In this document: positions 1-7,603 of the stretch, piece after piece
Layout of the letters: every line of letters begins with the position of its first letter
How positions within the stretch are numbered: position 1 is the stretch's first letter
Assembly: GCA_903847285.1 (NCBI GenBank)
Contig: CAINDH010000188.1
Span: forward strand, 1-33,518
DNA: 33,518 bases
From: an uncultured Verrucomicrobia subdivision 3 bacterium
GTDB lineage: Bacteria > Verrucomicrobiota > Verrucomicrobiae > Limisphaerales > UBA11358
Reading direction: 5' to 3'
Notes under the pieces: model-generated
Told to the model about the DNA's origin: nothing
The model's input: the letters and a program-made list of their open reading frames with translations, nothing else
Database searches by the model: none
Program-made: the position numbers and the translations under genes

Positions 1-83
1 CAAACCAATGCTCGGACTAACAAATCAGTGGTCCAGAAAAGCGAACCCTCTCATTGCGCATGATTGATTTAGCAATGCAAGCG

Positions 84-101
84 GAGAAGTGATCACTTCT
101 C
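84..101. repeat. Perfect 18-bp palindrome (hairpin or operator)
   Basis: GAGAAGTGATCACTTCTC is identical to its reverse complement over all 18 bases. As RNA it would form a 7-bp stem with a GATC loop, and on the + strand it is followed by ATTTTG. It could be the terminator of a gene to the left of the window or a binding site for a dimeric protein. The U-run is short, so the terminator reading is weak. Confidence 0.6.
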
Positions 102-780
102 ATTTTGTATAAGTTTGAGAATTGGCATCCCGCCTACCGCATCTTTGCAGGAACTCAGATCGCACCAAACTAGGCGCGCACTTTCTAATACTGCCTTTAA
201 CTTCCCCGTTTTTAAACAGGCTGAGTAGCATTTTCTCATGCTGGACTGCGGTGTTCTGCGCTTGGCGAATATTCCGTGAGCACCCGGAGCTCAAGAAATT
301 CGCCTTTGGTTTTATTAAATATTTCAAAGAGTGACTCAGCAACTTGGTTCTGATTCAGGGTGGCTGTAAATGTAACAACAATATGTGGCGAGGAGTGGCA
401 TCTCGGTGAATTTGATTGCATAAAATTTTAAAACGCTTGCGCCAACGATTTGCCATTATAAAAAATGGCGGAACTTAAGTGGATAGCGGAAATTTGTTGC
501 ATTGATGCGTTCGCATGGTTTTGCAAGGAGTTTAGTGTTCATTGGTAGCAGATGATGCGCGAATCTGTAATTAAGTTTTGGTTTGATGCCCACTGCGTAT
601 TCTGAAGAAAATATTTCTAGTGCGTAAATAAAACAGATGCGTTTGAGTGCGGGTGTTTGGGACAGCAGAAAATTAATTTGCCACCGAATCATTGGTTTCC
701 CCAATGTTTTCTGGGTGCAATGTGAAGGCACTGAAAATAATTTAAAAAAGTTATTGCACATGAAAACATCTCTGATAGAT

Positions 781-909
781 TTCGCACTCCTCGTAGCCGA
801 AAGGCTTCGCAGGACAGCATTGTTTGCGGACCGATAACTGATTCCCGACAAGGGACAGGATTGATGGCCGGCTAACTCCAAAGTTGCTGTTTGAACAACG
901 TTTGCATTT
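781..909 (+). promoter_or_regulatory. Possible structured leader of rplB
   Basis: The last about 130 bases before rplB hold several short stems in a row. AGCC-GAAA-GGCT, with a GNRA-type tetraloop, sits inside an outer TCCT/AGGA pairing. Then come CCC-GACAA-GGG, and GTTG/CAAC close to the start codon. Ribosomal operons are often controlled by leader RNA structures that bind one of their own products, so a leader is plausible. The stems are short and were found by eye, so they may be chance. Confidence 0.25.
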
Positions 910-1764
910 ATGCCCGTTAAAACATTTAGACCGCTGACGCCGTCCACGCGATATTTAACTATCGCGGACTTCAGCGATATTACCAAGACGACGCCGGAGA
1001 AATCCCTTGTCGAAATCCGCAAGAAGACCGGTGGTCGCAACCACTATGGTCGCGTCACAGCTCGTGGCATCGGCGGCGGTCACAAGCAGAAAATCCGTCT
1101 TGTGGATTTCAAGCGCAACAAGCACGGTGTCGAAGCGACGGTTGCGGCGATTGAATACGATCCAATGCGCTCTGCCCGTCTTGCGCTCCTCCAATACAAG
1201 GATGGCGAAAAGGCTTACATCATCGCCCCGGTTGGCATCAAGGTGGGTGTTACTCTTTCCAGTGGTCCGACGGCTCCGCCCGAAGTTGGTAATGCGCTCC
1301 CGCTCAAAGCCATTCCGGTTGGCCTCGCGATTCATAACATTGAACTCGCTCCAGGTCGTGGTGGCCAGATTGTCCGTTCTGCTGGCAGCTCGGCGACGTT
1401 GATGTCCCGCGACGAAGGCTACGCGCAATTGCGTTTGCCGTCTGGCGAAATCCGCCGCATTCACGAAGAGTGTTATGCGACTATCGGTCAGGTTGGTAAC
1501 ACCGAGCATGAAAACGTAGTTCTTGGTAAGGCTGGCCGTTCCCGGCATCGTGGTATTCGCCCGATTAGTCGCGGTGTGGCGCGTAACCCGGTTGACCATC
1601 CAAACGGTGGTGGCCAGGGTAAATCAAAGTCTGGCGGTGGTTGGCAGCAGCTCATGTCCCCGTGGGGCAAGATTGCAAAGGGTGGCAAAACACGCGCCAA
1701 ATACAAGGCTTCAAACCGGTTCATCGTTGTTCAACGCAACGGCTTGCCGATGAAAAACAAATAA
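910..1764 (+). CDS. rplB: 50S ribosomal protein L2 (uL2)
   Basis: Large-subunit protein needed for subunit joining and for the peptidyl-transferase centre. The 284-residue product covers the whole family (usually about 275). It shows the N-terminal [19 protein letters not shown] region and the C-terminal [10 protein letters not shown] loop, which keeps the functionally important His of the DHP motif although the second His of the usual HPHGGG is Asn. The C-terminus is the usual basic tail. ATG 910 is the natural start by alignment; it follows CATTT and has no Shine-Dalgarno sequence. rpsS follows after 3 nt. It is the first gene of the cluster here, with no rplW in front. Confidence 0.97.
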   Translation: MPVKTFRPLTPSTRYLTIADFSDITKTTPEKSLVEIRKKTGGRNHYGRVTARGIGGGHKQKIRLVDFKRNKHGVEATVAAIEYDPMRSARLALLQYKDGEKAYIIAPVGIKVGVTLSSGPTAPPEVGNALPLKAIPVGLAIHNIELAPGRGGQIVRSAGSSATLMSRDEGYAQLRLPSGEIRRIHEECYATIGQVGNTEHENVVLGKAGRSRHRGIRPISRGVARNPVDHPNGGGQGKSKSGGGWQQLMSPWGKIAKGGKTRAKYKASNRFIVVQRNGLPMKNK

Positions 1765-1767
1765 TTT

Positions 1768-2049
1768 ATGGGACGCTCGATTAAAAAAGGTCCGTTCGCT
1801 GATTTTCACCTGCTGGACAAAGTCCAAAAGGCTAAGGCCACCAACCAGAAGACGCCCATCAAGACGTGGTCGCGCCGTTCGACGATCTCTCCAGAATTTG
1901 TCGGACTTACCTTTGGTGTGCACAACGGAAAAGTGTTCAGCCCTGTGTTCGTCACGGAAAATATGGTCGGCCACAAGCTTGGCGAATTTGCGTTGACTCG
2001 CACATTCAAGAAGCACGGCGCCCACACCGCGAAGGCGGAAGCCAAATAG
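1768..2049 (+). CDS. rpsS: 30S ribosomal protein S19 (uS19)
   Basis: Small-subunit head protein that binds 16S rRNA with S13 near the A site. The 93 residues match the family length and start with the typical GRSIKKGPF, followed by the central [14 protein letters not shown] and the [16 protein letters not shown] segment. It starts three bases after the rplB stop, behind TAATTT instead of a Shine-Dalgarno sequence, so it is probably translated by coupling or through the AT-rich start box common in this cluster. rplV follows after 5 nt. Confidence 0.97.
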   Translation: MGRSIKKGPFADFHLLDKVQKAKATNQKTPIKTWSRRSTISPEFVGLTFGVHNGKVFSPVFVTENMVGHKLGEFALTRTFKKHGAHTAKAEAK

Positions 2050-2054
2050 TTTTT

Positions 2055-2387
2055 ATGGAAGTTTTCGCCATTACAAAAAATATCCCGATGTCCGCGCAGA
2101 AGATGCGCGAAGTCGTTCGGCAGATTCAGGGCTTGGGTGCTCTGGAGGCCGAACAAATTCTCGCCGTTGTCCCGCGCAAGGGTGCTCGTTATGCCGCCAA
2201 GACGCTGCATTCGGCCATCGCCAATGCGGAAAACAACAACAAGCTGCGCCCGGAAACGTTGCGTATCAAAGAGGCGGTTGCCGGTGCGGCTACGACTTTG
2301 AAACGGTTTCAACCAAAGGCTCGTGGATCTGCCGGCCCAATTCTGAAACGCCGTTGCCACATCAAAATCACTTTGTCCGACGAATAA
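2055..2387 (+). CDS. rplV: 50S ribosomal protein L22 (uL22)
   Basis: Large-subunit protein lining the peptide exit tunnel. The 110 residues match the usual length. The N-terminus ([15 protein letters not shown]) and the C-terminal hairpin region ending in HIKITLSDE are typical. An open frame continues upstream inside rpsS, but ATG 2055, directly after the rpsS stop and the TTTTT box, gives the correct family N-terminus. The gene ends one base before the rpsC start, so the two are tightly coupled. Confidence 0.96.
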   Translation: MEVFAITKNIPMSAQKMREVVRQIQGLGALEAEQILAVVPRKGARYAAKTLHSAIANAENNNKLRPETLRIKEAVAGAATTLKRFQPKARGSAGPILKRRCHIKITLSDE

Positions 2388-2388
2388 T

Positions 2389-3060
2389 ATGGGTCAAAAA
2401 ACCAATCCAATCGGTTTGCGCGTCGCAGTCAACAAAGACTGGCGCTCGAAGTGGTATGCAAACAAGAAAGATTTTAGCAAGCTGCTCACGGAAGACCGTT
2501 TGATCCGCACGCTGCTTAAGAAGAAGCTCGAAGGCGCTTCAGTTCCGCGCATTTTGATTGAGCGCGCTACGAACCGTTGCCGCGTGACTATTATGACCGC
2601 TCGTCCGGGTGTCGTCATTGGTCGTAAAGGGTCGGAAATTGACAAGCTCAAGGAAGAGTTGAGCAAGTTGACCGGCAAAGAAGTTTACGTGGACATCGTT
2701 GAGGTGAAGCAGCCCGAGCTCGATGCGCAGTTGGTTGCGGAGGGCATTGCCTTGCAGCTCGAGCGGCGTGTTTCGTTCCGCCGTGCGATGAAAAAAGCAT
2801 TGCAGACCGCAAAAGACTTCGGTGCAGAAGGAATAAAAATTCGTGCGGGTGGTCGTCTTGGAGGTGCCGAGTTGGCGCGCGTGGAAATGTATCACTGGGG
2901 TCGGGTTCCGTTGCACACATTGCGCGCGAACATTGATTATGGTTTTGCGGAAGCGTTGACTGTCTATGGCAAGCTCGGCATTAAATGCTGGATTTGCAAA
3001 GGTGACATCAAGCCGCAGAAAAAAGCGCAGCAGCCGGCTGATGCCGCTGCCGCAAACTGA
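2389..3060 (+). CDS. rpsC: 30S ribosomal protein S3 (uS3)
   Basis: Small-subunit protein at the mRNA entry site, with helicase activity together with S4 and S5. The 223 residues start with [12 protein letters not shown] type II KH domain carries the GxxG loop (VVIGRKG, about residues 75-81), and the C-terminal domain includes [10 protein letters not shown] and the [14 protein letters not shown] segment. The end has a short Ala-rich tail. ATG 2389 comes one base after the rplV stop. rplP follows after 23 nt. Confidence 0.97.
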   Translation: MGQKTNPIGLRVAVNKDWRSKWYANKKDFSKLLTEDRLIRTLLKKKLEGASVPRILIERATNRCRVTIMTARPGVVIGRKGSEIDKLKEELSKLTGKEVYVDIVEVKQPELDAQLVAEGIALQLERRVSFRRAMKKALQTAKDFGAEGIKIRAGGRLGGAELARVEMYHWGRVPLHTLRANIDYGFAEALTVYGKLGIKCWICKGDIKPQKKAQQPADAAAAN

Positions 3061-3083
3061 TTTTTTAAGAAAAGAGATTTGAT

Positions 3084-3506
3084 ATGGCAATGCAACCGGC
3101 AAGAGTAAAGTTTCGCAAGATGCACCGTGGCAGTCGCTCCGGTCTGGCGACGCGTGGTAACACGGTCGCGTTTGGCGAATATGGGTTGATGGCATTGGAT
3201 CGTTGCTGGCTCGATGCCAAACAACTCGAAGCCTGCCGTGTCGCGGTCGCCCGCCAGATGAAGCGTAAGGGCAAAATGTGGATTCGGGTGTTCCCCCAAA
3301 AGTCCTTTACCAAGAAGCCTCTTGAAACCCGCATGGGTAAAGGTAAGGCGCCAGTGGAGGGCTGGGTGGCCGTAGTTAAGCCGGGGACAATTTTATTTGA
3401 GATCGATGGCATCACCGAGGCAGAAGCCCGCGAGTCGATGCGCTTGGCTGACACCAAGTTGCCGATTAAGACTAAGTTCGTTTCTCGCCACCATCACGCG
3501 AGCTAA
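3084..3506 (+). CDS. rplP: 50S ribosomal protein L16 (uL16)
   Basis: Large-subunit protein next to the A site and 5S rRNA. The 140 residues contain FRKMHRG near the N-terminus, then GNTVAFGEYGL, the GKMWIRVFP motif and GKGKAPVEGWVAVVKPG. The usual first residues (MLxPKRxK) are replaced by MAMQPARVK, which is a conservative variant. The 23-nt gap before it contains AAGAAAAGAG, a weak purine-rich stretch that may act as a ribosome binding site. rpmC follows after 6 nt. Confidence 0.97.
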   Translation: MAMQPARVKFRKMHRGSRSGLATRGNTVAFGEYGLMALDRCWLDAKQLEACRVAVARQMKRKGKMWIRVFPQKSFTKKPLETRMGKGKAPVEGWVAVVKPGTILFEIDGITEAEARESMRLADTKLPIKTKFVSRHHHAS

Positions 3507-3512
3507 AAATTT

Positions 3513-3722
3513 ATGAAGTTTGCCGAATTGAAAGACATGACGCTGGTGGAGTTGTCGGCCAAAGGCCGCGACCTCCGGCAGGAAATTTTCAACCTGCGCC
3601 TCCAACAGGCAAGCGCGCAGTTGGAGAAGCCCGCGCGCCTGCGGACACTCCGTAAGGACATCGCCCGCGTGGAGACTAGGATTTCCGCGTTGAGCAATCA
3701 GGCGAAGAAAGCGGCAAAATAA
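3513..3722 (+). CDS. rpmC: 50S ribosomal protein L29 (uL29)
   Basis: Small two-helix protein at the tunnel exit that helps form the docking site for trigger factor and SRP. The 69 residues show the family pattern: MKFAELKDMT at the start, LRQEIFNLRLQQASAQLEK in the middle and an RTLRKDIARVETRI second helix. It sits between rplP and rpsQ as in other bacteria, 6 nt after the rplP stop and behind AAAATTT, without a Shine-Dalgarno sequence. Confidence 0.95.
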   Translation: MKFAELKDMTLVELSAKGRDLRQEIFNLRLQQASAQLEKPARLRTLRKDIARVETRISALSNQAKKAAK

Positions 3723-3728
3723 TTTTGT

Positions 3729-4013
3729 ATGGCTGAAGCAACGAACATTGTGGCGGCGACCGGCAAGCGTAAACAGCGCGTCGGCGAAGTTGTCTCGAAC
3801 AAGATGACAAAGACAATCGTGGTGCGTGTGGAACGCCGTTTTCCTCACCCGCAATACAAGAAGATTGTAACGTCTTACAAGAAATTTTACGCGCACGACG
3901 ACAAGGCTGAAGCCAAGGTCGGTGACACGGTGCGCATTGAGGAATCACGCCCGCTGTCCAAGCTTAAGCGTTGGAAGCTGATTGAAGTCGTGGAAACCGC
4001 CGTGGCCGCCTGA
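3729..4013 (+). CDS. rpsQ: 30S ribosomal protein S17 (uS17)
   Basis: Small-subunit OB-fold protein that binds 16S rRNA early in assembly. The 94 residues are about ten longer than usual because of an N-terminal stretch ([12 protein letters not shown]) before the conserved [20 protein letters not shown]. Other family marks are [17 protein letters not shown] and [17 protein letters not shown] 3729 is the only start in frame that clears the rpmC stop. A downstream start would remove the extension but leave conserved residues, so the true N-terminus is not certain. Confidence 0.95.
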   Translation: MAEATNIVAATGKRKQRVGEVVSNKMTKTIVVRVERRFPHPQYKKIVTSYKKFYAHDDKAEAKVGDTVRIEESRPLSKLKRWKLIEVVETAVAA

Positions 4014-4022
4014 TTTAATTTT

Positions 4023-4388
4023 ATGTTGCAGATTCGTTCCAGTTTGGATGTCGCAGACAATACCGGTGCCAAGATTGCTTGGAACATCGGCGTGTTGGGT
4101 CGCAACCAGCGTTATGCCGGCATTGGCGACGTGATTAAGGTTCATATCAAGGAAGCCGCTCCAGACGGTTCCGTGAAAAAAGGCGAAGTGCATGATGCTG
4201 TTGTCGTTCGCACACGGCACATCATTCGCCGTAACGATGGGTCTTATTTACGCTTTGATCGCAACGCCTGTGTGATCATTGACAAAGAGTTGAATCCAAA
4301 AGGCACGCGTATTTTTGGACCTATCGCTCGCGAATTGCGTGAGAAGAAGTTCATGAAAATTATTTCGCTCGCCCCGGAAGTTATTTGA
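4023..4388 (+). CDS. rplN: 50S ribosomal protein L14 (uL14)
   Basis: Large-subunit protein at the subunit interface and the binding site of the RsfS silencing factor. The 121 residues match the family (122) from [16 protein letters not shown] to the C-terminal [16 protein letters not shown], with the [17 protein letters not shown] segment in the middle. It starts after GATTTAATTTT with no Shine-Dalgarno sequence. rplX follows after 7 nt. Confidence 0.97.
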   Translation: MLQIRSSLDVADNTGAKIAWNIGVLGRNQRYAGIGDVIKVHIKEAAPDGSVKKGEVHDAVVVRTRHIIRRNDGSYLRFDRNACVIIDKELNPKGTRIFGPIARELREKKFMKIISLAPEVI

Positions 4389-4395
4389 AAATTTT

Positions 4396-4632
4396 ATGAA
4401 GTGTCATGTTAAAAAAGGTGATGAAGTAGTCGTGCTTGCTGGCAAAGACAAGGGCAAGCAGGGCAAAATCATCGCCGTGCTCGTGAGCCAGCAGCGGGTC
4501 ATCGTCGAAGGCGTGCAGATGATTAAAAAGCACGTCAAAAAAAACCAACAGAACCCGAATGGGGCGATTCTTGAGCGCGAAGGCAGTGTTCACATCTCGA
4601 ATGTGAAAAAAGCCGTTGCCGCCACAGCCTAA
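4396..4632 (+). CDS. rplX: 50S ribosomal protein L24 (uL24), short form
   Basis: Large-subunit assembly initiator with a KOW domain. The KOW motif is clear (KKGDEVVVLAGKDKGKQGKI, about residues 6-25), followed by VIVEGVQMIKKHVKK and the HISNVK segment. At 78 residues it is shorter than the roughly 100-residue form of E. coli and ends soon after the second conserved block, in an Ala-rich tail. The frame is intact, so this is a compact version rather than a broken gene. It starts behind GAAAATTTT. Confidence 0.95.
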   Translation: MKCHVKKGDEVVVLAGKDKGKQGKIIAVLVSQQRVIVEGVQMIKKHVKKNQQNPNGAILEREGSVHISNVKKAVAATA

Positions 4633-4640
4633 ACAATTTC

Positions 4641-4658
4641 TCACGGCCAAATCCGTGA
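4641..4658 (+). promoter_or_regulatory. Intergenic hairpin before rplE (copy 1 of a pair)
   Basis: TCACGG, loop CCAAAT, CCGTGA: a perfect 6-bp stem in the 34-nt gap between rplX and rplE, ending 8 nt before the rplE start codon. An almost identical element lies before rplR at 6498-6519; both fit CACGGCCA-N3-CCGTG-N-AC. The repetition at two separate loci, each before a gene for a 5S-rRNA-binding protein, suggests a regulatory RNA element. Confidence 0.6.
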
Positions 4659-4666
4659 ACTAAAAA

Positions 4667-5209
4667 ATGAAAGCCAGACTTTACAAAAAATACACCGACG
4701 AAGTGGTGCCAGCTCTGAAGGCCAAGCACAACTACACCAACGTTCACCAGATTCCAAAGTTCGTGAAGATTGTTGTGAACATGGGCGTGAGCGCTTCGTT
4801 GGAAAAAGGTGCGATTGATGACGCCGCCAAAGATTTGACCCAGATTACCGGCCGCAAAGCTGCGATTAGCAAGTCCAAGAAGGCTGTTGCTCAGTTCAAA
4901 TTGCGCGAGAACCAGCCCATCGGCTGTCGCGTGACACTGCGCCAGGACGCGATGTATGAATTTTTTGATCGCCTGGTGGCGACTGCGCTGCCTCGTATCC
5001 GTGACTTCCGTGGTTTGTCCCCGCGCAAGTTTGATGGCCGTGGCAACTATACGTTTGGCGTTAATGACCAGACAATTTTCCCGGAAATTGAAATGGACAA
5101 AATTAAACGCACGCAAGGCATGGACATCACGATTGTGACGACCGCGCCGACCGATGCCGAGGCGCATGACCTGATCAAGCTCATGGGCTTTCCGTTTTCA
5201 GAAAAATAA
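4667..5209 (+). CDS. rplE: 50S ribosomal protein L5 (uL5)
   Basis: Binds 5S rRNA and contacts the P-site tRNA. The 180 residues match the family length, with the N-terminal [14 protein letters not shown], the KIVVNMGV segment, the [22 protein letters not shown] region and [21 protein letters not shown]. It is preceded by a 34-nt gap with a hairpin (4641-4658) and an A-rich run directly at the ATG, instead of the TTT box seen before many neighbours. rpsN follows after 5 nt. Confidence 0.97.
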   Translation: MKARLYKKYTDEVVPALKAKHNYTNVHQIPKFVKIVVNMGVSASLEKGAIDDAAKDLTQITGRKAAISKSKKAVAQFKLRENQPIGCRVTLRQDAMYEFFDRLVATALPRIRDFRGLSPRKFDGRGNYTFGVNDQTIFPEIEMDKIKRTQGMDITIVTTAPTDAEAHDLIKLMGFPFSEK

Positions 5210-5214
5210 TTTAT

Positions 5215-5484
5215 ATGGCCAAGAAAGCATGGTTGGAACGCAATAAGCGCAAGCAGGAGACGGTGAAGAAATTTGCCGCCATTCGCGCTGAACTCAAGGC
5301 GAAGAAGGACTATATCGGTCTTTCCAAACTCCCGCGTGATGCCAGCCCAACGCGCGTGATCAACCGCTGCGCCTTCAGTGGTCGTCGCCGTGGTTATTGG
5401 CGCAAGTTTGGTGTATCGCGTTTGACGTTCCGCGAAGCGGCGTTGAACGGTTTGATTCCCGGTGTGACGAAGTCCAGCTGGTAA
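5215..5484 (+). CDS. rpsN: 30S ribosomal protein S14 (uS14), zinc-free form
   Basis: Small-subunit head protein. The 89 residues are of the longer, zinc-free type: only a single Cys (in [20 protein letters not shown]) remains and no CxxC pair is present. The C-terminus ends with the typical [11 protein letters not shown]. It starts behind TAATTTAT five bases after the rplE stop. A 74-nt gap follows before rpsH, in which I see no clear element. Confidence 0.96.
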   Translation: MAKKAWLERNKRKQETVKKFAAIRAELKAKKDYIGLSKLPRDASPTRVINRCAFSGRRRGYWRKFGVSRLTFREAALNGLIPGVTKSSW

Positions 5485-5558
5485 AAATTTATTCGTGCTG
5501 GCTGTCGGCTCCACACTGTTGTTGGGACCGAAACGCAGGACGTAAGTTAAAAAGTTAT

Positions 5559-5945
5559 ATGAGCGATCCGATTTCTGATATGTTGACGCGCATCCGCAAC
5601 GGCGGACGTGCGTTGTTGCCCACCGTGGAGATGCCGCATTCGCGCATCAAGGAAAGCGTGGCGAAAATTTTGCAGGCCCAAGGCTACGTTGCTGAAGTGT
5701 CGGTGGCTGGCACGGTGAAAAAAACCATCAAATTGCAGCTCAAGTATAATGGCAAAAAGAATGTCATCGAAGGCTTGAAGCGCGTGAGCAAGCCCGGTCT
5801 GCGCAAGTATGTCGGATCCACGGAAATTCCCCGTGTGCGCGGCGGTCTGGGCGTGGCGATTATTTCAACCTCGGAAGGTCTGTTGACCGACCAGCAGGCG
5901 CGCAAGAAAAACCTCGGCGGAGAGCTTCTCTGCTACATCTGGTAA
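5559..5945 (+). CDS. rpsH: 30S ribosomal protein S8 (uS8)
   Basis: Primary 16S rRNA binder of the platform and, in E. coli, the repressor of the spc operon. The 128 residues begin SDPISDMLTRIRNG, and the C-terminal domain shows PGLRKYV, PRVRGGLGVAIISTSEGLLTD and the final GELLCYIW. An open frame extends back to 5397 inside rpsN, but ATG 5559 gives the exact family N-terminus. The 74-nt gap in front is the longest in the spc part and could hold a control site. rplF follows after 7 nt. Confidence 0.97.
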   Translation: MSDPISDMLTRIRNGGRALLPTVEMPHSRIKESVAKILQAQGYVAEVSVAGTVKKTIKLQLKYNGKKNVIEGLKRVSKPGLRKYVGSTEIPRVRGGLGVAIISTSEGLLTDQQARKKNLGGELLCYIW

Positions 5946-5952
5946 TAATTTT

Positions 5953-6489
5953 ATGTCGCGTATTGGAAAACAACCGATTGCCATTCCCGCCAAAGTGAAG
6001 GTGGAAGTGAAGGGACAGAAAATTTCTGTTGAAGGCCCCAAGGGCAAACTTAACTGGGATCTGCCCAAGCGCACCAGCCTCAAGGTGGAGGGCGACAAAG
6101 TTGTCGTCAGCCGCGATGGCGATGATGCCCAGGCAAAAGCGCTGCACGGCTTGAGCCGTGCGCTCGTCAACAACATGATTAAGGGCGTAGCCGAAGGTTA
6201 CGTCAAGAAGCTCGAGATTCAGGGCGTCGGTTTCAAGGCCTCCGTCACCGGAAAATTCGTGAACCTCTCGCTCGGTTTTTCTCACCCGGTCAATTACAAC
6301 ATTCCTGACCAGATCAAAGTCACGGTGGATGAGAACACCAAGCTTACGATTGAAGGCCCAGACAAAATGATCGTCGGCAAAGTGGCCTCTGAAATTCGCG
6401 CCTATTATCCGCCAGAGCCTTACAAGGGCAAGGGCGTTCGTTACGCTGGCGAACACGTCCAGCGCAAGGAAGGCAAGACAGTCCAATAA
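5953..6489 (+). CDS. rplF: 50S ribosomal protein L6 (uL6)
   Basis: Large-subunit protein at the factor-binding site. The 178 residues match the family, from MSRIGKQPIAIP through the first fold (VEGPKGKLNWDLP) to the second fold, with FVNLSLGFSHPVNY, IRAYYPPEPYKGKGVRYAGE and a short C-terminal end. It starts behind TAATAATTTT, the cleanest example of the AT-rich start box in this cluster. A 38-nt gap with a hairpin separates it from rplR. Confidence 0.97.
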   Translation: MSRIGKQPIAIPAKVKVEVKGQKISVEGPKGKLNWDLPKRTSLKVEGDKVVVSRDGDDAQAKALHGLSRALVNNMIKGVAEGYVKKLEIQGVGFKASVTGKFVNLSLGFSHPVNYNIPDQIKVTVDENTKLTIEGPDKMIVGKVASEIRAYYPPEPYKGKGVRYAGEHVQRKEGKTVQ

Positions 6490-6497
6490 TAATTTTT

Positions 6498-6519
6498 GTT
6501 CACGGCCATAACCGTGGAC
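6498..6519 (+). promoter_or_regulatory. Intergenic hairpin before rplR (copy 2 of a pair)
   Basis: GTTCACGG, loop CCATAA, CCGTGGAC: an 8-bp stem with one G-U pair in the 38-nt gap between rplF and rplR, 8 nt before the rplR start codon. It shares the core CACGGCCA-N3-CCGTG-N-AC and the A-rich run before the ATG with the element in front of rplE. The compensating variation in the outer stem supports a paired structure. Confidence 0.6.
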
Positions 6520-6527
6520 GCACAAAA

Positions 6528-6890
6528 ATGAGAACGGAAAAAAAACTTAAACTGCGCCAGTTGCGACGCTATCGCATTCGGAAGAAAATCTCTGGCACCA
6601 AGGATCGTCCGCGCATGGCGGTCTGTTTCACCAGCCAGAACATCCACGTCCAATTCATTGATGACGACGCGGGTGTGACCATCGCAGCGGCATCGACCGT
6701 CACGAAGGGCAAGGGCAAACGCGAACTGGCTGGCAACGGTGCAGGCGCGAAGAAGCTCGGTGCCATTGCGGCAAAGAGCGCGATTGAAAAAGGCATCACC
6801 GCCGTTGTGTTCGACCGTGGCGGTAGCCGTTATCACGGCAAAGTTAAAGCGCTGGCTGATGCCGCGCGTGAAGCCGGTCTAAAATTTTAA
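6528..6890 (+). CDS. rplR: 50S ribosomal protein L18 (uL18)
   Basis: Binds 5S rRNA together with L5. The 120 residues match the family (about 117): an N-terminal basic stretch (KLRQLRRYRIRKKISGT), then RPRMAVCFTSQNIHVQFIDD, and the C-terminal VVFDRGGSRYHGKVKALADAAREAGLKF. It starts directly after CACAAAA, behind the second copy of the hairpin also found before rplE. rpsE follows after 21 nt. Confidence 0.97.
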   Translation: MRTEKKLKLRQLRRYRIRKKISGTKDRPRMAVCFTSQNIHVQFIDDDAGVTIAAASTVTKGKGKRELAGNGAGAKKLGAIAAKSAIEKGITAVVFDRGGSRYHGKVKALADAAREAGLKF

Positions 6891-6911
6891 CCCGCAACCA
6901 ATAAGAATCCT

Positions 6912-7594
6912 GTGGCTGATATCAATAAACCTGAAGCGGGCGCAACCCCTGTTGTTGCTGCCGTAGAAACGCCGCCCGCGCCGCAAGCGCAACGCGGTGG
7001 CGGTGACCATCGTGGCGGCGGCGATCGCGGCCAGCGTGGTGGCGGTAACCGCGGCCGGCGTAAGCCGGTGGAAAATGATAATTTTGGCGGCGAAGAAATG
7101 TTTGAGAAGGTTGTGTTCATCAACCGCTCCTCCAAAGTCGTCAAAGGCGGACGCCGTTTCAAGTTCAGCGCGCTCGTCGTAGTCGGCGACAAAAAGGCCG
7201 CGCCGGTTACGCGCTCGGAAAAGCGTCGGAAGTTGCCGATGCCATCAAGCGCGGTGGTGAGCTTGCCCGCAACAAGATGCAGGCAGTGGCGTTGAAAGAC
7301 GCGACCATTCCACACGAAGTTTATTCGACTTTTGGTGGTGCAAAAATTTTGCTGCGCCCGGCCTCCCCCGGCACAGGCATTATCGCTGGCAAAACGGTTC
7401 GTTCCGTTTTGGAAGCTGCTGGCATCAAAGACATCCTAACTAAATCGCTCGGTTCCAAGAACGCGGCGAACGTGGTGAAGGCTACTTTGGGCGCTCTGTT
7501 AAGCCTGCGCACGCGCGAAATGATTTATCAAGCGCGTGGTTTGGAAATTAAAAAAGTGGCGACGCCTAAAGCGCCCGAAGCCATTGCTGCCTAA
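6912..7594 (+). CDS. rpsE: 30S ribosomal protein S5 (uS5), with a 1-nt frameshift and an RGG-rich N-terminal extension
   Basis: Small-subunit protein at the mRNA entry site, important for decoding fidelity. Reading starts at GTG 6912. The first part runs to about 7196 in one frame and contains the S5 block [20 protein letters not shown]. The second part, in the -1 frame from 7196 to the stop at 7594, carries [34 protein letters not shown] and the remaining C-terminus. The break lies in the run AAAAAGG at 7191-7197: one extra A or G would restore an intact 227-residue protein. S5 is essential and no second copy is seen, so a sequence error is the simplest reading. Residues about 27-52 are rich in RGG and GGG repeats, well beyond the usual 165 or so residues. 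rpmD is missing after it. Confidence 0.93.
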
Positions 7595-7603
7595 TTCATT
7601 TTT

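Larger units (their letters stand above)
1..909. other. AT-rich stretch without a supportable gene, upstream of rplB
   Basis: I see no gene here. The open frames present (for example a minus-strand frame at 456-1040 that runs into rplB) show no recognisable family and have an implausible composition. The stretch is visibly richer in A and T than the genes after it. It holds a perfect palindrome at 84-101, a 6-bp hairpin at 452-469 (GCCATT, six-base loop, AATGGC) and a cluster of small possible stems at about 781-905 just before rplB. In most bacteria rplC, rplD and rplW would lie here. No convincing promoter was found; TTGCAC at 755-760 has only a weak -10 partner. Confidence 0.6.

Noticed and set aside
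456..1040. Minus-strand open frame of 194 codons across the rplB start
   Set aside because: It overlaps the certain rplB gene on the other strand, has no recognisable motif, and lacks a plausible ribosome binding site.
5397..5558. Longer rpsH start inside rpsN
   Set aside because: The extra residues read through rpsN in another frame; ATG 5559 gives the exact S8 N-terminus.
7191..7197. Programmed frameshift signal in rpsE as an established fact
   Set aside because: The heptamer is imperfect, no clear downstream stem was found, and a single missing base explains it better; kept only as a question in the findings.
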